The notes below the pieces were generated by a model. The model was not told the origin of the DNA and did not search any database. It saw nothing but the letters and a program-made list of their open reading frames with translations. From positions 1 to 55,150 of the forward strand of contig CAINRS010000120.1 of assembly GCA_903852755.1 (NCBI GenBank): a DNA stretch of 55,150 bases, read 5' to 3'. This DNA is from an uncultured Actinomycetes bacterium (GTDB lineage Bacteria > Actinomycetota > Acidimicrobiia > Acidimicrobiales > Microtrichaceae). Position numbers and translations under genes: made by a program. This document shows positions 17,350 through 25,325 of the stretch, one piece after another (within the stretch, counting starts at the first letter, position 1; every line of letters begins with the position of its first letter).

Positions 17350-18456
17350 TCAGTTCAGTTCGATGGAACAGTGGTCGCCGACCATGAGTCGGGTTGCCCG
17401 AGGGCGGCGATCCACGCGGTGGATCACCGAGTCACGCCCGATGAGGGAGTCGATCAAGCGCGGAACCCCTTCGATCGAACAGCGTTCCAGAATGACGGAG
17501 TGCTCGACCTCGGAGTCGACGATGCGGCACCCGGACGCAACCGCCGTGAACGGACCGATGTAGGAGTTCTCCACCCGGGTTCCGGCGCCGACGATCGCAG
17601 GACCGCGAACCTGGGAGTTGATGATCTCAGCCCCCTCCTCGACGACGACCCGCCCGTCGATGACAGAGCGCTCATCGACCGAACCGTCGTGACGCGGCTC
17701 GATGGTCTCGAGCACCCGGCGGTTCGACTCGAGCAACGGGTCCTTCTTGCCGGTGTCCAGCCACCAGCCCGAGAGCGTGTCGTGCCGCACGTGGTGGCCA
17801 TGGTCAACGAGCCACTGAATGGCATCGGTGATCTCGAGCTCTCCTCGCGGTGACGGCTCGATCGCCTCGACCGCCTCGTGGATGGCCGGGGTGAACAGGT
17901 AGACGCCGACGAGCGCCAGGTTGGACGGGGGGTCCTGTGGCTTCTCGACGAGGCGGACGACCCGACCGGAACCGTCGACCTCGGCGATCCCGAACCTGTG
18001 CGGATCCGGAACCGGGCTCAGGAGGATCTGGGCTGCCGGGAGCTCGTGGCCCTCATCCAGCGGAGGGGTCTTCCACCGAGCCCGCTCCTCCTCGAACGCC
18101 CCGACGAAGTCCACGAGGCCCTGTTGGAGCATGTTGTCCCCCAGGTACATGACGAAGTCGTCCCCACCGAGGAAATCCTGTGCCACCAGTACGCAGTGGG
18201 CCAGGCCGAGCGGCGCGGACTGGGGGATGTAGGTGACCTCCGCACCGAACCTGGAGCCGTCCCCGACGGCTTCGACGATCTCGGGTCCAGTCTCCCCGGT
18301 GATGATGCCGATCTGGGTGATCCCGGCGGCGACCATGTCCTCGATCCCGTAGAAGAGAATCGGCTTGTTGGCGACGGGGACGAGCTGCTTGGCACTCGTG
18401 TGCGTGATCGGGCGCAGACGGGTGCCGGCACCACCAGCGAGGATCAAGCCCTTCAC
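17350..18456 (-). CDS. rmlA: Glucose-1-phosphate thymidylyltransferase, long form
   Basis: First step of dTDP-L-rhamnose synthesis: dTTP plus glucose 1-phosphate gives dTDP-glucose. 368 residues. GLILAGGAGTRLRPITH is the nucleotidyltransferase signature, with KQLVPVANKPILFYG, YLGDNML and VEKPQDPPSN. Residues from about 240 onward form a left-handed beta-helix (IINSQVRGPAIVGAGTRV), as in the long StrD-type enzymes rather than the short RmlA of E. coli. The GTG at 18456 begins at the conserved first strand and lies 10 bases after the stop of the tandem GT4 gene; the open frame further upstream overlaps that gene. Confidence 0.94.
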   Translation of the reverse strand: MKGLILAGGAGTRLRPITHTSAKQLVPVANKPILFYGIEDMVAAGITQIGIITGETGPEIVEAVGDGSRFGAEVTYIPQSAPLGLAHCVLVAQDFLGGDDFVMYLGDNMLQQGLVDFVGAFEEERARWKTPPLDEGHELPAAQILLSPVPDPHRFGIAEVDGSGRVVRLVEKPQDPPSNLALVGVYLFTPAIHEAVEAIEPSPRGELEITDAIQWLVDHGHHVRHDTLSGWWLDTGKKDPLLESNRRVLETIEPRHDGSVDERSVIDGRVVVEEGAEIINSQVRGPAIVGAGTRVENSYIGPFTAVASGCRIVDSEVEHSVILERCSIEGVPRLIDSLIGRDSVIHRVDRRPRATRLMVGDHCSIELN

Positions 18457-18466
18457 GAGAGAGTGT

Positions 18467-20815
18467 CTACCAGCCCCGGGGCTGGGAGTCGGAGCGTGCC
18501 GCGACGATCGTCGACACCAAGGACGCAGCAGCCCGGCGGTACGAGTGCTCGGTGGCGTACCGGAGGCCAGCGTCCCGCAGTTCGGCCAGCTGGTCCGCGT
18601 CGTTGAGGAGCCGACGGAGAACGGCGGCGAGCCCTGCGGCATCGATGTCGACCGGGACCTTGACGACCACGTCGTCCGGGTACTCGGCGAAGGTGCCGAG
18701 GTCGGTCACCACCGTGGGCACCCCGGCAGCGAGCGTCTCGGCGACCGATGCCGAGGACTCGCCGTTCGAGTGCATCCTGAGTTGCACAGCGACGGTGGCC
18801 TTGGTGAGCCAGTCCGAGTACCCCGCCGAATCGACACGGCCGGTCACGTGGACTCTGTCGCCGAGATGCAGCGCATCGGCTCTGCTACGCAGCGCGTCCA
18901 GGTACTCCTCACCGGAGAAGCCGACCAGGGCCAATTCGGCACCGGGAACATCAGCCATCGCCTCGAGCACGAGTTCACTGCGCTTCGCCGGGCTGACGAA
19001 TCCGAACGAAGCGACCAAGGGGGTCCCTGAGGACCGGATCGGTCCGTGTTCGACGACGGGCGGCGACGGGATCGCGAAGACGACCTCCGGACGTCGGCCA
19101 CAGTCGAGTTCGACCAGGTCTGCGGCGTGGGACGAGTGCACGAACAGACGGGTGGCGAGCTCTGCCACATCTGCGACCATGAGGACCCCGAACAGGCCCT
19201 CCTCGGGCAGTGGAAGGTACCCGGAACCTCCCATCGCCGAGGGGTACCGGCCAGGGTACATCCGGTGCAGCGCCGCCCCGAAACCGTCGGGAACCTCGTC
19301 CGGGAAGCTCTCAGCGAGTTCGCTGTGGAGGATGGTCAACCGGGCGTCGTGGAGCACGACACAACCAGGGCGGCGACGCAGCATGCGGAGCTCCTCGAGA
19401 TGGAACCGGCTGTTCCCCACGAAGTAGACCACTTCATCGAAGCGACCGTCAGCGAGCTCGAGCAGCGGAAGCGATGCGATTCGCTCCACCCGAACCCCCG
19501 GAGGAACGAGGACACTCGCCGGGTCGATGCTCGTGAGGAGTGTGACGTCGCTGAACTCGGGCAGGTGCTCGAGGAGTCGAGCCATGTACTCCGAAGGTCC
19601 GGACAGCTGAGGGGGGACCGGCGACGCAACGGCGATCCGGGGCCGATCGCTCTGCGTCACGATCCTCGGACGGTCGACGAGGAGGCCGTGGTAGACCTCG
19701 AGGACCTTCTGGCACAGGACGTCGAGGTCGTACCGGTCCGGCACCGGGTCGTCGACGAGTTCGGATCGCGACGACGGGTCGCTGAGGTACGTCTGCACCA
19801 CACGCGCGATGTCGCCCGGGTCGCTCGGATCGAAACGCGCTCCCGGACGCTCGACGATCTCCGCCATGGATGAGGAGTCGCTGCAGACCACCGGTGCACC
19901 ACACGCCCGGGCTTCGAGCACCGGGAGCCCGAGTCCCTCGTAGAGCGACGGGAAGACGACCAGTGTGGCCGACCGGTAGAGGGACACGAGCTCCGGGTCC
20001 CCGACTCCGCCACTCAGCAGCACCGTCCCGCGCAGTCCCAGGGAGTCGATCCGCTCCAGCAGGTGCGCCCGTGCGTCCGGCCCCAGGTGACACTGCACGA
20101 CCAGTGGAGTCCGGTCCCGGAGCGCCGGGTCCACCATCGACCACGCCTGGAGCATGCGATCGAGGTTCTTGCGCCACTCGATCCCCGTCGGTACGAGCAC
20201 GAACCCCGATCCCACCCGCCGCGGATCCACCGAGGTCAGGCCGGCTCGGACCTCGTCCACCGCCCCGAGCGACGGCTGGAACGCCGGGCCGGGGGCTCCG
20301 TGGACCGTCGTGATCCTGGACTCGGGAACCCCGGCGAGCTCCACGAGGTCGGCCGTCGTGGACCACGAGATCGACAGGAGACGGTCGCACGACCTCAGCA
20401 GGGCGAGTCTGCGCTGGTACCAGCGCCGATCCGCATCAGTACGGAGGTAGACCTCACCGAAGCGCGCCGGGATCAGGTCGTAGGCCGTGGCGACCAGCCG
20501 AACCTCTGCCCCGACCCAGTCCGGCAGAACCGGAGCATCCCTGCGTGCCCCCTCCGCGAACGGGCTCGTGAGGTGGAGCACCCGGGGAGGTGACTCCCGG
20601 AGTTCAACCGAGTCGCTCCGCCGGAGCTTGCTGGTCCGGAGCAGACGTTGGGCCTCTCGGTGCACGGGGAAGGATGGGTCGACCAGGTACCACTGCACCG
20701 CTGTCGGATCCCGGGCCTCGATGGCCTCGATCAACTGGAGCGAGTAGCGACCGATCCCTCGAACGGCGTGGTCGGGGGCCTGCAGCGCCCGGAGGTCGAC
20801 GGCGACGCCGACCAC
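18467..20815 (-). CDS. Tandem GT4-GT4 glycosyltransferase
   Basis: A 782-residue cytoplasmic protein with two GT-B (GT4) transferases in series. The first (about 1-375) has GIGRYSLQLIEAI, a conserved VPTGIEWRKNLDRMLQAW and the donor-binding FPSLYEGLGLPVLEARACG. The second (about 395-780) has SPVPPQLSGPSEYMARLLE, ASFGFVSPAKRSELVLEAM and VAETLAAGVPTVVTD; it lacks the typical E(x7)E spacing of the first and may be more divergent. Tandem GT4 proteins such as WbdA polymerise repeat units by alternating two linkages. It is tightly linked upstream to a coiled-coil gene (gap of 3 bases) and downstream to rmlA (10 bases), so rhamnose transfer is plausible. Confidence 0.88.
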   Translation of the reverse strand: MVGVAVDLRALQAPDHAVRGIGRYSLQLIEAIEARDPTAVQWYLVDPSFPVHREAQRLLRTSKLRRSDSVELRESPPRVLHLTSPFAEGARRDAPVLPDWVGAEVRLVATAYDLIPARFGEVYLRTDADRRWYQRRLALLRSCDRLLSISWSTTADLVELAGVPESRITTVHGAPGPAFQPSLGAVDEVRAGLTSVDPRRVGSGFVLVPTGIEWRKNLDRMLQAWSMVDPALRDRTPLVVQCHLGPDARAHLLERIDSLGLRGTVLLSGGVGDPELVSLYRSATLVVFPSLYEGLGLPVLEARACGAPVVCSDSSSMAEIVERPGARFDPSDPGDIARVVQTYLSDPSSRSELVDDPVPDRYDLDVLCQKVLEVYHGLLVDRPRIVTQSDRPRIAVASPVPPQLSGPSEYMARLLEHLPEFSDVTLLTSIDPASVLVPPGVRVERIASLPLLELADGRFDEVVYFVGNSRFHLEELRMLRRRPGCVVLHDARLTILHSELAESFPDEVPDGFGAALHRMYPGRYPSAMGGSGYLPLPEEGLFGVLMVADVAELATRLFVHSSHAADLVELDCGRRPEVVFAIPSPPVVEHGPIRSSGTPLVASFGFVSPAKRSELVLEAMADVPGAELALVGFSGEEYLDALRSRADALHLGDRVHVTGRVDSAGYSDWLTKATVAVQLRMHSNGESSASVAETLAAGVPTVVTDLGTFAEYPDDVVVKVPVDIDAAGLAAVLRRLLNDADQLAELRDAGLRYATEHSYRRAAASLVSTIVAARSDSQPRGW

Positions 20816-20818
20816 TCG

Positions 20819-21148
20819 TCAGCGGCCCGCCGCCGTCGCCCGAGACTCGGCGGGCCCGGAGGGGGGCCGCTCGTGTCGGTCGGAACAGAGCTCAGCGCGG
20901 AGGTCGCGAATCTCCGCCTCGAGCCGCTCGATCGCAACCCGCTGCTGTGCGAGGACCCGCCCGATCACCTCGACGTCACCGTCGCGTGCCTCGAGGGCCA
21001 TCCGCTGCTGGTCCGCCAGGTCGACCTGACCGTCCCTGATCCCGGCGATACCACGCTCGAGGTCCTCGAATCGGACGCGGAACCACCGGAGCACGGGTCG
21101 GAACAGAGCACGCAGCGCGTTCCCGATCAGGACTCTCACCCTGCTCAC
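20819..21148 (-). CDS. Small coiled-coil protein with amphipathic N terminus
   Basis: A 109-residue protein. An N-terminal basic and hydrophobic stretch (VLIGNALRALFRPVLRWF) could lie on a membrane; residues about 27-88 are heptad-like helix (DLERGIAGIRDGQVDLADQ, then RLEAEIRDLRAEL); the tail is disordered. The GTG overlaps the stop of the upstream transferase as GTGA, and the next transferase starts 3 bases after its stop, so it is translated in step with two glycosyltransferases. No known domain. A scaffold, membrane tether or length ruler for these transferases is an inference. Confidence 0.75.
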   Translation of the reverse strand: MSRVRVLIGNALRALFRPVLRWFRVRFEDLERGIAGIRDGQVDLADQQRMALEARDGDVEVIGRVLAQQRVAIERLEAEIRDLRAELCSDRHERPPSGPAESRATAAGR

Positions 21149-23406
21149 CCTAGTGCCCGGAGCCGTCGGTGGACTGCGGCTCCGACGGCCTCCAGGCCGA
21201 ACGGGGCGAGTGCGGCGCGGCCGGCGAGGGAGAGATGCTCCCGGAGTCGGTCGTCGTCACGGAGCCGGCGGAGCGCAGCGGCAGCGGCATCGAGGTCGGG
21301 TTCGGCCCAGTGACCGGTCGCCGGGTAGAAGCTGCCGGGCCCGATCAGGACCTCGTCTGCCGGAATCAGGATCGCCGACCGCTCGTCCATGAAGTCGAGG
21401 TTGCCCGAGTACGCAGTCGCCACGACCGGCGTGCCAACGGCCATGGCCTCAGCCATCGTCAGTCCGAGACCCTCCGAACGGTGGAGCGACGCGTAGCAAT
21501 CCGCAGCAGCAACCAGGGCGAGTCGATCGCGGGGCGACATGTACCGGTTCCAGACCTCGACGTCCGGCCTGTCCGCTGCGGCATCGAGCACCTCCTCGAG
21601 CTGCTCTGGGGTCCGCTCTCCGTTGATGCTCTTCAGGATCAACCTCACCCCGTCGGGTTCGGGGAATGCCTTCCCGAAGGCCTCGATGAGACCGAGCGGG
21701 TTCTTGCGTTCGGCGATCGACAGGAAGTCGAACGAGAACACGACGGTGAACCGATCGTCGAGACCCAGCCGTGTCCGGTCCTCCGGCCCGATCCCGGGGT
21801 CATCGAAGACGAGCGGCACCGGCACGTGCTCCACCGGAACACGGTCGTAGCGCCGGAACACCTCGCACAGGTACTCGGTCGCTCCCCAGACCTCGTCGAC
21901 GAACCCGAAGGAGGACTGCTGCCGACTCGTCAGGACGTCGGTCTCCCAGTACCACAGTCCGATGTTCCGGCGCCCACGGAAGAAGTCGGGTCCAACGTCC
22001 TCGGCGAAGTACGGCAACTGGTCCGGGGTGATCAACAGGAGGTTGACCCCGTGCGGGGCCTCAACGCCTCGGGGTCCGGCGTCACGTTGCCGGCTCGATG
22101 TCCGGTCGTAGGCGACCTCGGCGACAGGAACGCCGACGGCGTCGAGGGCCGCCCGCACCCGACGAGCCGCCACGCCCAGACCGAGTTCACCCGAGAGGTA
22201 GCCGACCAGGTTCACCCCAATCCCGGAGGACCTCCTGGGGGGGTCTGTCCTCGGACGGGACGTGGGCAGGTCGGGCAGGACGGCGAGCGAGCAGGCGCCC
22301 TCCTCGAGGCCGTTCGTCCACATCCAGCGCACGAACCCGTCCCTGTCCGACCACCGGACCGACGGGAACGCAGCTGCGACATCGGGGCGATCGGCGAGCA
22401 CGAGGTCGGCAACCCTCGAGATGCCGCTGCCGTCCGCCTCCCCCGGACCGGACAACAACTCGAGGAACGCTCCCACCTGGGAATCGACGTACGGATTCGG
22501 TGGCTGGAACTCCGTCGCCAGCATCGAACGAAACCACGAACGCATCGCCCTCCCGACCCTGAGTCCCGGGATCGGTTCCGGCTCCTCGTCGATCCGAGGC
22601 CCCCCCGCCACCCGGATCGCTGCACTCCGGAGCAGTTGGCGGAGCGGTGGGGATGCACTCACCCGCATGGTCGGTTCCGCTCCCGGCTCAGTGAACCACC
22701 ACGGTCTCGACGGGTCGAGTCCTGCCAGGTCGACGAGCTCCAATGGTCGCCCATCGACGGTGAACGCGTCGGTACCGGCGATCTCGACACGCAGCGAGCC
22801 CGCCGTCGCCGCCGTGAGCCGGACGGCTGGATCGGTGACTGATCGCACATCACTGGCCGCTGGGAGTCTGCGCCAGATGGACTCGGGGTCGAGGAGGCCC
22901 GGGGATCGCACCGCCTCCGAACAACGACGGTCCCACCACTGGAGGAGGTCGGGAGCCGAACCCCCCAGTGCGACCACCCCCGGCAACCCTCCACCCCACG
23001 CCACGTTGCCGTCGACTCCGGCTGCTCGGACCGCAGCGCCGCCCGCAGCCGCCTCGAGCAGACTCGACGGCGGACCGTGGAACTCGATCGTGTCCGAGAC
23101 CACCAGGACGTCCCGCCCGTCGTCACCACTGCGACACTCATCGACGATGAGCGGTAGCGCCATCCAGCCGGCGTGACGACGGCCCAGGGCGAACACGACG
23201 TCCTCGTGCCTGACACCGGCGACCTCCCGGCCCCGGAGAGGGATCCAGTGGTCGGCCGTGGTCTCGAACCGTCGGACCGCACCACCATCGGCGACCACGG
23301 CGAGCACCACGGCACCCGGGAGGTGCCGCCGCACGCTGGTGACCGTGTTCTCGCACCAGGCAAGCCGGTCCCCTCCGGTCACCACGACGACGTACACGGA
23401 ACACAT
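21145..23406 (-). CDS. Two-domain glycosyltransferase (degenerate GT-A-like + GT4)
   Basis: A 753-residue protein. The C-terminal part (about 395-753) is a GT4-type transferase: GVNLVGYLSGELGLGVAARR, NIGLWYWETD, FSFDFLSIAERKNPLGLIE and YASLHRSEGLGLTMAEAMA. The N-terminal part (about 1-240) keeps landmarks of a GT-A-like family often seen in actinobacterial glycan loci (LLQWWDRRCSEA, then VDGRPLELVDLAGLDP where relatives have an HFSGFDP-like motif). The expected DxD strand reads VVSDTIEF, so this domain may be inactive. Residues 245-390 are of unknown fold. The ATG at 23406 lies 14 bases after TAGGTT. It opens the run into the coiled-coil gene, tandem GT4 and rml genes. Confidence 0.82.
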   Translation of the reverse strand: MCSVYVVVVTGGDRLAWCENTVTSVRRHLPGAVVLAVVADGGAVRRFETTADHWIPLRGREVAGVRHEDVVFALGRRHAGWMALPLIVDECRSGDDGRDVLVVSDTIEFHGPPSSLLEAAAGGAAVRAAGVDGNVAWGGGLPGVVALGGSAPDLLQWWDRRCSEAVRSPGLLDPESIWRRLPAASDVRSVTDPAVRLTAATAGSLRVEIAGTDAFTVDGRPLELVDLAGLDPSRPWWFTEPGAEPTMRVSASPPLRQLLRSAAIRVAGGPRIDEEPEPIPGLRVGRAMRSWFRSMLATEFQPPNPYVDSQVGAFLELLSGPGEADGSGISRVADLVLADRPDVAAAFPSVRWSDRDGFVRWMWTNGLEEGACSLAVLPDLPTSRPRTDPPRRSSGIGVNLVGYLSGELGLGVAARRVRAALDAVGVPVAEVAYDRTSSRQRDAGPRGVEAPHGVNLLLITPDQLPYFAEDVGPDFFRGRRNIGLWYWETDVLTSRQQSSFGFVDEVWGATEYLCEVFRRYDRVPVEHVPVPLVFDDPGIGPEDRTRLGLDDRFTVVFSFDFLSIAERKNPLGLIEAFGKAFPEPDGVRLILKSINGERTPEQLEEVLDAAADRPDVEVWNRYMSPRDRLALVAAADCYASLHRSEGLGLTMAEAMAVGTPVVATAYSGNLDFMDERSAILIPADEVLIGPGSFYPATGHWAEPDLDAAAAALRRLRDDDRLREHLSLAGRAALAPFGLEAVGAAVHRRLRALG

Positions 23407-23420
23407 TGTGGCCCGTCGGG

Positions 23421-23426
23421 AACCTA
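23421..23426 (-). promoter_or_regulatory. -10 element TAGGTT
   Basis: TAGGTT lies 14 bases before the ATG at 23406, giving a very short predicted leader. It overlaps the divergent -10 by two bases. Confidence 0.45.
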
Positions 23427-23430
23427 CACT
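23425..23430 (+). promoter_or_regulatory. -10 element TACACT, leaderless start
   Basis: TACACT ends six bases before the ATG at 23437 of the 65-residue coiled-coil gene. Confidence 0.55.
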
Positions 23431-23436
23431 CCGGGC

Positions 23437-23634
23437 ATGGCGACCTTGCCTCCCCTGCGCGACGTGGTGACCACCCCGAGGCGGGTCGACGATCTCGAGC
23501 GGACGGTCGAGGACCTCCGGCGACGCGTCCGCGACCTCGAGTCATCGCTCGACGCGCTCAACGCGGTTCGGGACGAGGTCCGGCGCCTGCACGAGGCCTA
23601 CGCCGCTGCGTCAGGTCGGGACGATCCCGCCTGA
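23437..23634 (+). CDS. Very small coiled-coil protein, function unknown
   Basis: A 65-residue acidic and basic helical protein (VDDLERTVEDLRRRVRDLES, then VRDEVRRLHEAYAAASG) with clear heptad character and no other features. The ATG is preceded by TACACT six bases upstream and no ribosome site. The frame is open well upstream, but that part is antisense to the glycosyltransferase gene. It is divergent from that gene and stops 16 bases before the convergent tandem GT2 stop. It is the third small coiled-coil protein of the glycan locus. Alternative: a chance open frame, but the promoter-like element and helical composition argue against that. Confidence 0.55.
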   Translation: MATLPPLRDVVTTPRRVDDLERTVEDLRRRVRDLESSLDALNAVRDEVRRLHEAYAAASGRDDPA

Positions 23635-23650
23635 CCCCGTCGCCACCACC

Positions 23651-25300
23651 TCACGGGTAGCGAAGGGGCGAGGGGAAGTTGTCGAAGGACGAACCGTAGG
23701 ACGGGTTGTAGTAGGGGTCAGCGCCGAGTTCGACCAGCCACCGGCCTCGGAGACGCTGCAACTCGGCAGGTGCGACCGTCGGATCCCGCGATGTCGATTC
23801 GAAGTGGTGGAGGCTCGCCTGCGCCGACACGATGTTCCGGTAACCGACCGACCGGAGCTTCAGGCAGAGATCGACGTCGTTGTAGTTGTTGGGGAACAGC
23901 GGACTGAATCCACCGACCTCAGCGAAGACCGACCGACGGATTGCGAGGCACGCGGCGGTGACTCCCGACGTCTCGCGGTCGATCGAGAGCGCCAGGCGGT
24001 TCTTGTCGCTGTCCGGGGACTGGCCGAACATCAGGTGTCCCGGGCTCCCTCCGAGCAGGACGTGCCCGGCGTGCTGTACCCGGCCGTCCTCGAAGAGCAG
24101 CCGCAGACCGGCAGCTCCGACGTCAGGTTCCCTCACGAATCCGACCAGGACTTCGATCCAGTCGCCATCGATCACCTCGACGTCGTCGTTCAGGAAGACG
24201 AGGTACTCCCCTCGAGCCACTGATGCGCCGAGGTTGCTGATCTCTGCGAAATCGAACGGACGATCCCACCAGACGGGGACCATCCGGCCGCCAGCGAGTT
24301 CCTCGACCTCCTCGACGACCTCCGCTGGCGTCGCCTGGTCGAAGACGATGACGAACTCCAGCGCCGGCCACGTCGACCGTTCGATGATGCTCCGGACCGC
24401 CTCGACCACCATGATCCGATCGATCCCCCACACCGTCCCGTGCGACCCCTTGGTGGGGATCACGATGCTGACCAGTGGGTGTGCGCGATGTCGCCGCCTC
24501 AGGTGGAAGTAGCCACGACGGTCCTGCTCAACGACATCAGCATCGATGCCTGTCCGGACCACGTGATCCTCGAGCGCACGTCGAGCTGCCTCATAGGCGT
24601 ACGGCTTCACGTGGTCTCCGGCGAGCACGGACGTGGGAACCACCCTCCAGTGGTAGAGCACCTCTGGCACGTGGACGACCTCACCACCCCGCTCGGTGAC
24701 CCGGAGCACGAGGTCCCAGTCCTGTGAACCGTCGAAGCCCTCCCGGAACCCTCCGACCTCCTCGACGACGGAGCGACGGAAGGCCGAGAGGTGGCACGTG
24801 TACATCTGGTTCCGGAGACGCTCGGGCGACCAGTCGGGCTTGTAGAACGGATCCACCCGGAGACCGTCCGGTCCGATCACGTCCTCGTCGCTGTAGACGT
24901 AGTCGACAGCGGGATCTGCGAACGGACTCGTGACGAGTTCGACCGCTCGCGGATGCAGGCGATCATCGTGGTCGAGGAGCGCGACGACCTCGGCCGTCGC
25001 TGCCTGCAGGGCCACGTTGCTCGCACCGACGATTCCCAGGTTGTTCGTGAGTCGGACGAGCCTGATGTGGCCGTGGCGAGCCGAATCGTCGAGGACCGAC
25101 CGAACCGCTGGTGACGTGGAGCAGTCGTCGACGACCACGTGTTCCACCGGGCCGACGGACTGCGCTCGCACCGACTCGAGGCACTCCACCAACGCCGGAA
25201 CGGGAGGATCGTGAACCGGGGTCAGGACCGAGGCTACGGGTACTGCTCTCCCGCTGGAACGAGGTGTCCTGCGTTGGCCCGTGGCATCGAAGGGTCTCAC
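23651..25300 (-). CDS. Tandem GT2-GT2 glycosyltransferase
   Basis: A 549-residue protein with two GT-A domains. The first (about 12-250) has ASVLTPVHDPPVPALVECL, LLDHDDRLHPRAV with the DxD, and GSQDWDLVLRVTERGG. The second (about 275-540) has VSIVIPTKG, FLNDDVEVIDGDWIEVL with the DxD and NNYNDVDLCLKLRSVGYR. This resembles rhamnan- and O-antigen-type bifunctional GT2 proteins. The GTG at 25300 is chosen because TAGAGT ends seven bases upstream; the GTG at 25309 also fits. The long open frame upstream overlaps the preceding gene and has no GT2 features. It begins 25 bases after the upstream gene's stop, so it could also be read from that operon. Confidence 0.88.
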   Translation of the reverse strand: MRPFDATGQRRTPRSSGRAVPVASVLTPVHDPPVPALVECLESVRAQSVGPVEHVVVDDCSTSPAVRSVLDDSARHGHIRLVRLTNNLGIVGASNVALQAATAEVVALLDHDDRLHPRAVELVTSPFADPAVDYVYSDEDVIGPDGLRVDPFYKPDWSPERLRNQMYTCHLSAFRRSVVEEVGGFREGFDGSQDWDLVLRVTERGGEVVHVPEVLYHWRVVPTSVLAGDHVKPYAYEAARRALEDHVVRTGIDADVVEQDRRGYFHLRRRHRAHPLVSIVIPTKGSHGTVWGIDRIMVVEAVRSIIERSTWPALEFVIVFDQATPAEVVEEVEELAGGRMVPVWWDRPFDFAEISNLGASVARGEYLVFLNDDVEVIDGDWIEVLVGFVREPDVGAAGLRLLFEDGRVQHAGHVLLGGSPGHLMFGQSPDSDKNRLALSIDRETSGVTAACLAIRRSVFAEVGGFSPLFPNNYNDVDLCLKLRSVGYRNIVSAQASLHHFESTSRDPTVAPAELQRLRGRWLVELGADPYYNPSYGSSFDNFPSPLRYP

Positions 25301-25307
25301 CGGACGC

Positions 25308-25313
25308 ACTCTA
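25308..25313 (-). promoter_or_regulatory. -10 element TAGAGT, leaderless start
   Basis: TAGAGT ends seven bases before the GTG at 25300 of the tandem GT2 gene, in the short gap after the preceding gene. Confidence 0.5.
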
Positions 25314-25325
25314 CGGTCACGGGAC

